The translations under genes and the position numbers were made by a program. The notes below the pieces were generated by a model. It was not told where the DNA came from, did not search any database, and worked only from the letters and a program-made list of their open reading frames with translations. A DNA stretch of 64,000 nt from Platycnemis pennipes (taxonomy: Eukaryota > Arthropoda > Insecta > Odonata > Platycnemididae): the NCBI GenBank assembly GCA_933228895.1, contig OW121857.1:73155672-73219671 (forward strand), given 5' to 3'. This document shows positions 25,650 through 38,230 of the stretch, piece by piece (position 1 is the stretch's first letter; each line of letters starts with the position of its first letter).

Positions 25650-27140
25650 TCACCAAGCTGTCATTTCCACTTTTAAAGAATCCTCATCTAATTCTTCATT
25701 AAATCACAATCAAACTTCGCAACTCTCATTCCATTAATCATGATGATCCTTTATAACATCTTACGCATATGAAATGAAACAATACTGAGTGGAACCAGGC
25801 ACCTCGGAAGAGAATTTTTCTCGTTTTGGGGATGCCGTTCTTGAGTACCTACAGCAGAAACTGTGCGGCAGATTGCGCATGAAATAATAATATGAAATAG
25901 TTTTCGGTATTTTTTTGCAACAGAATACGTTTTCTAATACTAGGTAAACGCATACTTCATGATAAAATTAGTATTATTTCCTCACAAATACACAATTATG
26001 AAAACTCACATCATGGAACATAAAAATTGACTTAGATTGTGGGCCATCATTTGAAAATATTATTGTATTCATATTATGGAACATAATTAGATTAGGCTGC
26101 GGTTCGTCATTTTAAAATCTTTTAAAGAATTCTCGATAAAAAACTATATGGCATAGTTAAGATATTTTTGTAATAGGCTAGAGAGGATACCTCATTCTTC
26201 TGATCGTGGACATCAAGGTCTTCTATAAACGTACAAAATCCGAACACGAAGTAATTTCACAACGCTGTCGCATTAAAATTCGTTGCCGTAGGCGATGCAC
26301 CCGCCTTTGTCCTTGACACACTTAACTTTATTTCAATACGGATAAATATATTACATCGATTGATCACCGGTACCCCATGGAGACTCTGAGAGATTCGGAC
26401 CAGCTTGTATTTATTTCTTCACGGCCTTGGAGGAGGTATAAAAAAACATACTTATGTTGAAGGGGTGACACAAATTAGCAGTAGATGTTGTGGGTTTTTG
26501 GTGGTTGGGGAATAAAGGCTGGAACTTCCTGGGGAGGAGTTGTCATATAATTTCGTCACTCCTGTGATCACGGAACGAGGAAAAGTGTGCTGGAGAGATG
26601 TAGGTCGGGCACCTGCCCACCACGAAGACGATTGCTTCTGCGCGTAGCCCCCTCCCACGGCGTGGGAATGCTCTCTTCAATTCGTTATGTCACCTGTCCG
26701 CTCCTCCGTCCGTCATGTATTGACCCTTCCCGAGCAACCCATTTAAATAATTTACTTTATGAAAGAAATCCCTTGCAAAGAACATAATTCACCTTCAAAT
26801 GCTAGAGCGAGTGGAAGAACAAATAGATATATTTTATTAAACGGATTAACCGTTCAAATAACGTACACCCGCTGCCTATTACCAATTTGAGGCTTCAATC
26901 TTGTATCTCATTAGGAATAATGTAAATAAGAACTGTAATATTGTCTTCTTTTCACTAGAATATTGTGCAAAATGCGCATGCACGAGTTAGCGGAAAATTT
27001 ACTTATTAGTAGTAATTTACTTATTCCCGTTTTAGCGATAATGATTTTGTATAGAACCTTTTGAGTCATCCGCTCATGCCTAATTTCTAAATTAATGTAC
27101 TTAAAGAAGTTAAATTAATTGATAAATACAATATTTGAAG
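25650..27140. other. AT-rich stretch with a diverged local duplication
   Basis: Positions about 26008-26060 and 26071-26123 are diverged copies, offset by 63 bp. Both contain ATGGAACATAA, then a TTAGATT segment, then a TCATTT..AAAAT segment. Otherwise this is AT-rich sequence, with a moderately G+C-rich patch at 26400-26720. No gene is supported. Confidence 0.45.
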
Positions 27141-27147
27141 CCGAAAA

Positions 27148-27240
27148 TTAATCCAATTTCTCTTTTATTTCCAGGTGAGTTATTTCTGTGGAACTGCTGG
27201 AAAAAAATTGCTAGCTCAATGCAAGGCCAGGAAGGTAAAT
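27148..27240 (+). other. Candidate recursive-splice exon (acceptor fused to donor, then second donor)
   Basis: The tract TTTCTCTTTTATTTCCAG ends at 27174 and is followed directly by GTGAGT (27175-27180), so a 3' splice site and a consensus 5' splice site share one junction. This is the layout of ratchet points in long introns. A branch-point-like TTAAT lies about 22 bases upstream of the AG. A second donor, AAG|GTAAAT, follows at 27234/27235, defining a 60-base exon (27175-27234) that is open in frame 1 for 20 codons (starting VSYFCGTAGKKL). That combination resembles recursive-splice exons. No flanking exons are visible, so the host gene is unknown. Confidence 0.3.
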
Positions 27241-30200
27241 TGTAATGCATGACTTAAGTTTTATATTTTGGAATGAAAAATTTCAAAACTATTATTCGGT
27301 TAGGAAACAAATTCCCCAATCAAAAGAACTATTTTTTAACCTTGGTGCTTCTGTTTAAACTAGAATGTCTTCGTCTTATACTTGTACGTTTAGATCATTA
27401 TCCTTACCCTTAGTCATCCCTTATAATTTTAAAAATAAGATATTAGGTCACATTAATTATGATTTTGTTATATTTTCCATTTCAATATTTTCATTTAAAT
27501 TGTTCGAGTCATACTGATTAATTTCAATTTCCGTCAGTACCTGTACGATTAAAAACATTTGATCTATATGAAGGGCGCAGGTATGAAGTAAGGATTGGCG
27601 ACGAATTTTAAGAAACATGGCACGAAGCCGGAGAAATTGTTTTTTCTGATATTTGATCTTATGGCAGGAATCTTTTGGAGGACGCTATTCATAATTAAGG
27701 GGTCCGTGGGTCACTCATAGCATTTATAAGTTTAAATTTTATTCTACTTATTTAAACGTAAGTTTTATATGTATGTACGATCGGAATCTAAAGGATATCT
27801 GATATACATCAGGTACATTTCCGTCTGTCATCTTGGGTCCCACAGTTCTTAATTTTATTAGGTCTAACAGGAGGTACGTAGTCATTTCGGCAACGAAGGC
27901 GGTACAGTTAGGGTGAACCAAGTTCATGGTGAAATGGGATTCCTGCTACCTCATCGAAGGATGCCCGCTTAAAAATCCACCTCGGTCCCTCCGTTGACGA
28001 GAGTTTGGTGACAGGAGCGAGGGGGGATGAGGGGTGCTTACCTTGGAGGGTTAATGTCCCAATGCGTCGGGGTGAGATGGATCGCGGCGAGGGAGGAGAG
28101 GAGGGGGAGGTGTAACGGGATAAAGGGTTAACTGAGGGTGTGGGGAGGTAGTATTGCTGGCTGATGGTGAAAGGAGCGACAAACGAGAGACGTAATACAG
28201 GTACCCTCATGCCAATCACCCACCTCCCCCCCCTCATAACACCTCGTTTCCCGCACCCGGTTTCCCCCGCCTTCCCAACCGCGCTCCCCACACCCTCCGC
28301 TGCCCACCCACACCTCCTCTCCGCTTCGTCACTTTTTCAACGCACTGCCTCGCATTAAGCGCGCACGTAACCCGCCGAAACCGCCCACCTCCCAGCATTT
28401 TCTCCGTCGTCCGCGGCGGACTTGCCTAAACCTCCTCTCCCCCTCGGGTCACATTCGTTTTCCCCCGTTCAAAGACACAAAGGGATAAAACTGGGGAAGG
28501 ACAGGGGGAACAGCCGCCGGCTTAGTGTTGGTGGTGGCGGAGAGACAGACAAGGGTTGCCGTTGCGTGCGGCAGGTGTTTGGGGGCGTTCGTCGTCCGCC
28601 CCCCCCCCTCTCCTTTCCCCCCATCCCCGCGCGGCCAATGGCGAGATGGTGGGGAGGGTATGAGAAATTTACGCTTCAAAATGTTTTACGCTTGCATTTG
28701 TTGACCCGATGCCCTCGCCTCACGAACATCGCCAAGGCTTTCGTATTCTTCAACTGCCGGAGTCTTGCTTATCGCTATGAGGCTTGCGTCAGAAGATTAT
28801 AACGGTTTGGGAATGAACGAACATGAGAATCCTCATCATATTATCAGCGTGTCTTAATTTGAATAAATTCACGGAGTTATGAAGAGAGGTGACCGATTTT
28901 CGAGTACGAAATTTGCTTGCTTCCGTAATTTTGGGACATAATACTCATGTTTTGTTGTAATATGATAAATTTAATTTTTTCTCTGGCGTGTAGTATTGAA
29001 ATTTAGACTACCAGGTGAAGTCTTATTCCGTCGTTAGGATCAGTAATATATTAGAGTTTCTCTCATTCCAAATTTTTACATTGGTTGCTGGCAGTTGAAG
29101 AAAATTCAGTGATTAATTTTGCGTGTAAACTGTGCTATGAAACTGACTACTTATTCGAATTGAGAAAATTTCAATCCCAAAATGACTTTTCCTGCATGAT
29201 TAGTAGCTGTGAAAAAGGTCTCTTTCAGGTTTACTGCTAAAAATATTTTCTGCTCCTGCTTGTTAATTTGGCATGGAATAGGTCATATTTTGTGGATTCT
29301 CAGGCATGTCATTACGTTTCATTGAATTCATTGTCAAGTACTCGTATGCAGTGAACCTGGCCTGCTCAAAACAAAAGACTATAATTCCAAAACCCCTAGC
29401 TTTTTGATCGGACCTTGTGGGAATCAGCATTGGGCATACACTCATTGGTGATCCTTATCAAATTTGTTTGGTAACAGAATCCTTGCGGTATTTATGCTCA
29501 TGCGGATGATGCACTCTCAGAGTTATGAAGTTTGGTGCCGTAAACTACGGGGACGGGTTTTCTCGGAACACTTTCGGAGACTCGGGCAGTATGTTCACGC
29601 GACCACGATCCATTAAACGAAGCCCTTAGAGGTGTCTGTGCATCGTGAGTTAATCATGAGTCTCACACCTTTGGTCGATCCAGCGTGGAAAGGGATTACG
29701 ACCCGCCGGTGCTACAACGTTATTTACTCCCATCAGGGTGTGATTCCGCCCTGATTTTGCGCTCATCTACACCAACGTTGACATTTTACTGATAACCTTG
29801 ACTAAGTGAGTTTAATTTTTCTTCTATTTTATAATTTGTATTGTTTACGGTTAAGAAGTACTGAGACTTTATAGAATATTTCAACTCCTGGATTGTAGCA
29901 GACTCCTTGCACCGTTTAATATTAGTCTGGTTTCACTTCTCCTTGGCATTTTTCACACGATTTTAGTGTACAGCACTCTTCTAGGTAAAAGCACCACTGT
30001 CATGTTTACGCCCCGGTAGAAAAGACTGTAGTATCTCTTTTTGCCTAGTTATTGTACAATAAAAGTAGGTACTAGGCTGTTGTTTAAATATGGACAGTAG
30101 TTAACCGCGAGAAAGTATGCCCTAGTGAATTTTGGTTTAATTATTTTTTTATGATTAGGTGGCACATAATTAAAATATTTCCGCCGAAGATTAAGAAATT

Positions 30201-30500
30201 AGGTGTACATTGTTAGCAAATGTTTTGAACAAAAAATCGTGTGGCAAGATTACGTAAGTTTCATAACAGCCGAACATGCGTTTTCCTGGCTCATACCTAT
30301 GCAACGAAGGTATTCTCTCCCCGTAACATTTTGTTGATTCGGTTATGAAAAATTTTTCGTTATTTGATTGGTGAACTATGATTAGTTCTAATTTCAAGGA
30401 AAGAAAACTCGCGTTAATATTATTATTTTTTTTCTGAAGCAAAGAAAAGCCAAATCGGTGGAAAGGTAATTGGGTAGAAATCACCTCACCGCCCAAAAGT
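27241..30500. other. Gene-free stretch with one strongly skewed island
   Basis: Positions 27241-27890 and 28800-29480 are AT-rich. Positions 28020-28660 are a G+C-rich island, purine-rich up to about 28160 and pyrimidine-rich after, with long C runs; its frames of up to 127 codons on both strands are compositional. Positions 29480-29790 are moderately CpG-rich, with a short inverted repeat (ATCAGGG...CCCTGAT) near 29735. Nothing further is recognised. Confidence 0.5.
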
Positions 30501-32940
30501 CAACATTTGCCTTAATAAGCTCCTCTTGAAAGCTTTATTGGTTATTTTAGTAGCCATGTGTCACTTCAGCGTGTTATTTAGGTGGAAAATATCGGAGAGA
30601 GCTGTTCATCAATATGATCGGGGGGGAAAATACAAAAAAAATTGGATGGGAAAGAGAGAGAGACGGAGACGCAATCGCTTGGTCGTAAATAGGATCGAAT
30701 TTAAATCCTTCATAATTAAAATCCCCTTCAATCAACTTGACTAGCGTGATAAGTTTTTCGGGCCCGGGGAGAAATTTGGGCCTCCTCGGATGAATGCCGG
30801 ATTGGAAGTCTTTTGATGGAGTGTTATACTCGAAATAACCGCGATTGTTGGGAGGGGGGGAAACGGGAGGTATCAGTGATGGAGGGAGGAGCCGCGTAAA
30901 AAGCCTCTTGTATTTTATCGCTAGGGTGGGTGAGGAAAGGAGAGAGAATCAGAATGCGTGGGACATTAATAAGCCGTGTTCGTTAAAAAAAAATTGCGAC
31001 GTAAAGATAGATGGTTTCTGGCGGTGATGGGTCTGGTTTGAGGCTTTTTCTCTTACGTCGAGGTGGTAGCGCTTGGATGGTCAGCTCAGGGAATGTGGGT
31101 AAACGGAAGAGGTGGAGTCGCTCCGGTGATCATATTAGGGACCTTATTTATCGACTTGAAAGAGAAAGGGAAGAGTGGAAGCGTATTCTGTGTGGCGTGG
31201 GCGTGTCTTAAATATCTCTCACGCTCGGTTTCAACCCTCCTGTGACTGCGTCTTTCAGTCTTACGACAAACATCCTTTGGTATTGACCCCGGCAAGAGAG
31301 AAGTATTCCCTCCTAAGCAGAATCGAATGTAGTGGTGGAATTTAATTTTTAAGCTGTCTGGTCTTTACTCGTACTTCACGCTGGCTACACGAGATCTCAA
31401 TTGCAACGGGAATTCTCTAAGGTTTCCAAGTAGGGAACGAAACCCTATCACTGACAAATGATCTAACCTTTTCCATGAGAACTTATGTTTCTAATTCGAA
31501 AAAAAAGCTTACCGTTAAATAAAATCTTTTCATATATTACTGTAATTAAGGCAAGTCCTCCTTATTGAGATAAAAATGTAGACTTCATTATTATAAATTA
31601 ACATTCCGTAGGATTTCTATATTATCTTGAAGCCTCTATTCGTTTTCGGATAAAGTCTCCACATCCATTATTCACTCTGAACTTGAAACAAAGAATAACT
31701 TGCAATAGCATTATATTTTTTCCAACATGACCAGTGAAGGCATGGTGGTAAATGTTAAGAGTTTTGCACTATTTTTCTGCTTTCTCATGCAACGTGGGGT
31801 TTCATTGATTCACTATCCTCTCAATAGTTGGTGCGGCAATATACGCCACCCAAAAGGAATTACATTATCCGCTAAAACATTGCGGCATGAATATCTAATT
31901 GTGAGTTAATGCCTGATTCCACGACCCCTCCTTGCTTCCATTAGCATTTTGACGGCGCATAAAAAAGTTTGCAACGTTAAAAAAGTTTTGTTTCGTATAT
32001 GCTCATGAGCGCGCTGGTATTTCTGATGTGCATACCTGTGAGCATATTGCCGTTTAGTGTTCTGTCACTGCTCGTTCTCTAGTTTCTCCTCCGAGCACCC
32101 CTACCCTTTTCTCCATCCTTCCTCTTCGCCGCTAGCAGCCGTACCACTCTTTCAAAGGAGTCCCTCGCCGCTTTAATTACATGGCTGGCCGCAAGGAGGC
32201 GTCGCGATCATCTGTCAGCCCTTTTGAGAAACAGCTGAACATTAAGGATTTTTTTTTACCCTCGCGGGGAAAACACCTCCACAAGATCTTGGGACTCTCA
32301 GGAGACCATAACCTCAGACAAGGTAGTCCTCATCAGTTGAAACGGCCGAAACCGTGCGGTTCGTTAAGGATATTGGTGTACGGCGTCCCTTAAATGGAAC
32401 GGTTCTCGGGGCCAACGTTATTGCCGGCCCTGCGCATACAAACGCATGCTCACAAACGCGCACACCAACATCTCCTGCTACACACGGACCCAAGTCGTCG
32501 TTAATCTGATTCCATAGGTTTGGTGATTCAAAGCAAGGTATCCTCCCTTCCTTAGCGCTATCATTCTGCATGCTTCCTCGTTCTCTCCTTCGTCCTACCG
32601 CCCCTGATGACACCATTTCCAGTGTCATCGGGCGTAAACGGGAATCCCGCTTCCTCTATCTTTATTCAATCTCCGTAATGGTATCGAGCGTGTTTTTTTT
32701 CTTCGATATGATCACCACGCCGATTGCGGGATGGCATTCGTGAAATGGAGGTAAAAAGCGAAATAGAGAACACATATATATTGCTGGAATGGTTATTTCA
32801 CAATCAAATGGGGTTATAACAGAAGAAAATATCGAGCTTGGGCTCGTGTATTAATAATGAGGAGCAAATTTGCTCTCCATCAGTATTAGTTCATCATTTA
32901 AAGGATATGCTTTGAATTTTGTGGGATCGTCATTTTCCCC
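30501..32940. other. Gene-free stretch, purine-rich left part
   Basis: Positions 30600-31210 are purine-rich on the plus strand (GA runs near 30652-30664), leaving short Gly/Arg-rich frames open. Positions 31310-32000 are AT-rich. Positions 32040-32640 are CpG-containing and more balanced. I recognise no domain or RNA gene. Confidence 0.5.
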
Positions 32941-32955
32941 GGCTCATAATAAGGG

Positions 32956-32975
32956 AATTATGCATTTGCATAATT
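32956..32975. promoter_or_regulatory. 20-bp palindrome containing a POU octamer
   Basis: AATTATGCATTTGCATAATT is two perfect 9-base inverted arms around TT. On the minus strand it contains an exact ATGCAAAT octamer, and both arms supply a half site, as expected for a POU-factor dimer site. It lies in an AT-rich stretch (32890-33070) with further TAAT cores. Binding is inferred from motif only. Confidence 0.35.
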
Positions 32976-35580
32976 GGTTGGTCTGTGCATTTCGGAAATG
33001 CTTTGTAGGTTGATTATATTAATTTATAGTAATTAAGTCTTATCAATACCTTTTAGCCGTATTCACATATTAAACTTGGGAGCGCGAGTTTATTTTCACC
33101 GTAAATATTATCTTTGGATTTTGGGCGTTGGGTGGTGTGGGGACAGTAGTATCTAATAGCAAATTGTTACCTCATCATTTCATATCACAGCCTAAGTCAA
33201 GGGTAAATACTACTATTTGTGTTTAATAATATACTATATGCTTGTAATAACCTTTTTGTAGAGAAGAGGTTAAGCCAACCAATTACTTTCTTTAATGCTT
33301 GCTGAAATAATACGCGGGTTTTCGTTGCGGCATAATTTCTCTCACTGATAAAACCACCCCTTTTCACTCGAATAACACCCCTCAATTTTCCAAGTCATCA
33401 TTGTGAAAGCAATTTATCGCGCTACTTACGGCATTAGTGTTAATGCTTTCTATGTAATTAATGATTGAGTTTATGCTATGAACACCTACTTGTGCTGCAG
33501 AATGGATTTTTTAATTATGAGACCCAGCATGGTTAAATGTATCGAGTGATGCAACAAACACGACATAATGCATTATTTAATAAAAATATCCAACCATTCC
33601 CCTCTCCAGTTTTCACATTTCCGATTTTCTCGCTTGCCCTAAGTACGCGATCGTTTTGCAGCCAGGTATTGCGGAGCATAAGGGGTCAAAGGCAAATATG
33701 AGAGAATGCGTGGGAGGCCCGTGGTGGGTTATGGGAAGGAGTGGGTTTGTCCCGGGTAATGGTCGGGGCTGGAGAGAGAAAACCTGGCTGGAGATTGGAA
33801 TGACTGGAGTCATGCAATAAACTTGTTAAGAGTTGTCCCTAGAGTGGGGAGGGTGAGGATGTTAGGGGGAGTTCGGGGGGAAGCATAATCATACGAAGGC
33901 CGCGGTGGGGAATTGGCCGCTCCGGTCTTCCCGTAGCCTCTCCCTTCAATGCCCTCCATTTCTCCCTCCCCATAAGGAAATTACAGTAGGAGCAAACAGA
34001 TTTTAATGGTCTGCTCTGAGGAGGGTGGGCTGTGGAGAGCTTTCAGAACGGGGTTAGGCGCGGTGCTTCTGCAACGGCTTGGATGAGGATATACCCGGTC
34101 GGGTTGGGCAGAGAACGTTTAGCAGAGCCCGCAAGTGGGGAGGGCCGAGGGGGAGGATTGGGAAAACTTGGTGACGTAATCGTTTGGTGATTGTGGGAAG
34201 GTACGGGAGAGACGGCTTCGAGCACATATGTGCGGCTTCGGGCCCGCTCTGCCCCCTCCCCTGCCCCCTCCCGTGCCCTCCCGTGACCTCTTGTTTGCCC
34301 TGGGAATTCGTCAGCGTGGGGGCGGGGTAATCGACTTGAGTGCCCCACGGTCCGACCACGCAGATGTCCAAATTTGCTTATTAAAAATTTATCTTCTCGC
34401 ACATCCTACGGTTCGGTGAAAGTGAAATGTTATTTTTCCCCACCAGAAGTCAAAATTTGGGGTAAATGGTAGTGGCGGTATTTTTAGTTCTTGAGGTGCT
34501 CCAACTGCGAACGTTATATCGTACCGTTTAACTTATCTTAATCCTAATCCTAAATCTAAGGCAAGCACAATACCGAAACCGGGGCAATAACGAACGATCA
34601 TAAGGCCATAGGAGAGGTTCGTTTTCCTCCTGACTAATGCGGTGGCATGGACAATATTGTTTCAAGATTGTTTGCGTCAGAAATAGTTTTCCTTCCGATC
34701 GACAGAAATGATGTAATGTATAAGAACTGTTAAAATATAATGTAGGACTAATGCGGTAGTGTTAACGATTAATAGGCATAAAAATAATTGAATTTGAAAA
34801 AAAATCTGACGAAAATACAGCAGAGCCTGTGTGGGATTAGTTCATTTCCTTGTATTTTGATATGTGAAAAGCTTTTTCCCGAAAAAATTCTGCCTTTCAA
34901 AGCCGTTATCAATCCAAAATATTATTAGGTAGTGTAAAACTAGTGATCCGACCGTTTCTTGGCCTTTGCTTGCGAATATTTAATAAGGAAAATTTTAAGT
35001 CCAAAACTACTCTTTACATCACTACCAGAAATACGGTCAATACAACAGCGGTAAAATTTTTCCCATCCATCATTTCGCCTCCATTACAACATAAGCTACC
35101 CAGTAATTGTGCACTACTGTAGAGGATGAGTTTATAAAATGCATGATGTTATTCAAGCTTAATTCCTTTAGTACTTAAAAGGAATTCGCATGCTACCGTT
35201 AAAGCATACATGATATGTGACTCGAAAGTGAAGTGGGCACCCTCCAACAAAGTGGGGGATTTCTTTAAGGGGACTGCACCGGCGTCGCTGCGCCGTATTC
35301 ATGGTACAAAGCATTTTTTTCCTCCGCTAAACAATTCAATTAAATGCTCCCATTTGAAGAAAGTGGAGGGGAATGGATTCCAGTCAGGCCTGTGGGAGGA
35401 GGAAGGATAGGGATAAAAAAATCCCGTTGCCAAACAAAGCGAAGATTTTTCGGAACAATAACTCAACTTATTATATCCCCGCGAAACAATCTGAGGAATT
35501 CACGCATGCGAAACGTCTCGCAGAGCTGGGTTAATTTCTTCATTTCCCGGCCGAGGGAGCGGTAAAAACCACATTGCCAC
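32976..35580. other. Gene-free stretch with a skewed island
   Basis: Positions 32976-33590 and 34430-35200 are AT-rich. Positions 33640-34340 are G+C-rich and purine-rich on the plus strand, with long G runs and minus-strand Pro/Ser-rich frames up to 119 codons that I attribute to composition. No recognisable gene. Confidence 0.5.
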
Positions 35581-38230
35581 CATCAACCACTCCCTCCGCC
35601 TTCATCCCCTCTCGGTTTGAGGGAGATCAAAGTCGGTGCCCTCCTTGCAAACCCAAGCTTCGTCCGCATCATGCCCGCGAAACCTCTCATCGACACCGCC
35701 TTTCGGAAACAAAGGACGATCTCATCCCGTAATTGCCATTCCGAGGCCGGACTTGGGGTCTTAAACATTTCATCTCCGCTCATCTGAAGGCCTCACACCC
35801 CCTACCAGCCCCTCCCCACTCTCTCCTCAATCCTATATTCCCCACCTCTCTTTCCCTCGCAGCTTCCCGAGCCGACGATGTTTTAAACCAGCAGCACCTT
35901 CTCCCCGGGCGAACTCATCAGTCAGTTACGTGCAAAGAATGGGTTTTTCTTTCCCTTCCCTCAGCCCACGACCGAATTTTTCCCAGCCTCCGCCCCAGAA
36001 TCCTTCATTTCGCCGTCTCCCAAAATTTGCTCATTTTTTTTCTCCATCCCTCCCGACTCCTGTGCCTCGTAGGAATCCGTTAAGGGACTATAAGGGAGTG
36101 TTCTTCGGTGCACACCGGTGTTCGGTCCTTCGAGAACGATGGTTGAAGAACCAAAGACCGTCCGCACTGCATATTGGAAGAAGGAATTTTTAATGTCAAA
36201 GGAATGCTCTCAGAATCAATTGATTAACACTGCTTTTAATTCCCGCTTTTCTGGCTTCCCTCAGCGAAGACAGGTTGGTAGTCGTTTCCCGCTGCAAAAG
36301 CGGACGTAACGAAAGAGGGCAAAGTGGACAGTTGTCCCTGCGGGCGGAAAGTTGACAAGCTATGTCCTAATCTCTCGAATTCCTTCGCCAAATCAGAAGT
36401 TTCCCTCCGAGGAGAAAAAGGAATAAGGCTTCTCCCCTCCTTTTTATTTCGGTTTGTTCCTTTTCGCCGGTCGTGCGGCTTCTTTTGATGACGGATTTTC
36501 ATAACCGGGGGTTTTATCGAACAGATCCGCGGAGACAAGGCGTGTCGTAAACAGTTTGGAACGGCTGAGGTAGACGGAAAGTGAAAAGGACGTGGCCTTT
36601 TTTGTCACTCTCCCAAGTCTTTTTGGGTGCGGGACGTGTATTTTATCGTCCTCCGTTAAATCGATACGTTCCTTTCACTTTTTCTCTCCTTCTCTTTATG
36701 AAATCTGATCGAGCTTGAAGCAAATTAAATTTGTAAACGTTTTCCGAATCTAGGCTTCCTTCACTAGAGCTATGGAATGCGTTATCTATGTATTTCATGA
36801 ATGAACACTGATTCTTCTCCCAAAGCACATGTTATTAAATAAAGACGCTTTAACGATTAAAATCTCCTGCCGTCGTAATATTTTGCGTACTATCATTAAA
36901 ACTTCAAAACATTACAGTAGAATGTGAAATCTACGTAAAGGTGCTTCCGTTTTGAGTTTTAAAAATACAAATACTGTGATGAAAAAAAAACAAATAACTT
37001 CCATGGTATTTATAAATTACCTTCGACAGGTAAATTTTCCTGGCAATAGCATTCAGTAAATTAACTGATCATTTGGATTAGAAATAACAGAGTTGGCGTT
37101 AAGTGGCCTTAAGGCATCGATAAATTTAACGCATCGGCTAATCTCTTTAAAAACATTTAACCTTTTTCAGATAGGTACCTATTTCAGTAGATAAAATTTT
37201 TAACATTTATATTTATTTAGATTCTTGAACTTTTATTGATGCTGTAAACTCACTTTTCAAATTAAAACATGAAAAATGATTTATCATGTCATTGATGTTT
37301 TGTCAAAAAATGGCTTTATTGAACTAATTGGAGGAACTTTGGAATGCACAGTTAGCATTATAAATAATGATTTACTACTTGCAGTTAAGAGGTTAACAAT
37401 TTGTATTATTATTTATTGGATAAACGAGATGTGAGAGAAGTAATTCCTTCAGTTTCATAATGTTTTCAATGGTAGCATTATAGATAAGTTTATTTTTCTA
37501 CGGTAGTGTGGATAGATAATGAGGGGACTGGTTATCGGTCATTCAATTTTTATGAACCCTTGAGTAGGGTTACTGGGGAAAGTGTAAGGCGAATAACTTT
37601 CACGTCCAAGAGAATGGTAGGGGACTCAGTGATAGACCGGCCTGAGGGCTGTCAATTCCTTGCCCGGGAATCCTTTATTCGGGACATGTCTTCTGCCATC
37701 CATCACCTCATTCTTTGCAGTTTCCGCATTATCATATAGGCAATAGTATCAAGGAAAAGAAAAGCAAAAGGAAAAAAATATATCATAGGCTAATAGCATT
37801 AAGTAAATTAACTGAGATGTGGTGAACATGCAAGCGAAATAAAAACCACTGGAGGGGTTTATTTATGGACGTAGGTGCTGTGAAGACTGGAGGGAAGCTA
37901 ATCTAAGAATTGGTTCTTGTCGTAGTGGTGCTGCATGTTTAATTGTGGATGCACCATCAAATGAGCCTTATTTAACGACTTAAACACTCTGAATCTAGGA
38001 TATAATGGCCGGGATCCTTTATTATTCTACATATTTGTGAAGCCATGCTACTGTTGACAGCTTTGATTGACTGGATATTTTCTGGTATAAGGCTTCCAGG
38101 TAGTGCTCATTCATAATTTACTCTCACATTGTAATATGCATGCCAACTCGAGAAAGTGTGACGGGGTGAAGATTATGGGGTTTTTAGGGGATGTGCCGTA
38201 ATAATCTAGCGTGAGTTTGTCTCTCGGGTA
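35581..38230. other. Gene-free stretch
   Basis: Positions 35581-36080 are G+C-rich and pyrimidine-skewed. From 36100 to 36660 the composition is mixed. From 36660 to 38200 it is AT-rich with nothing above chance-length frames. An acceptor-like site at about 37168 leads into a frame closed after 7 codons, so I do not call an exon. Confidence 0.5.

Noticed and set aside
33183..33190. TATCACAG, the miR-2/miR-13 family seed
   Set aside because: No complementary arm is found within hairpin distance.
34540..34553. CCTAATCCTAA resembling insect telomere repeat
   Set aside because: Only about two units are present, with no array, so chance is sufficient.
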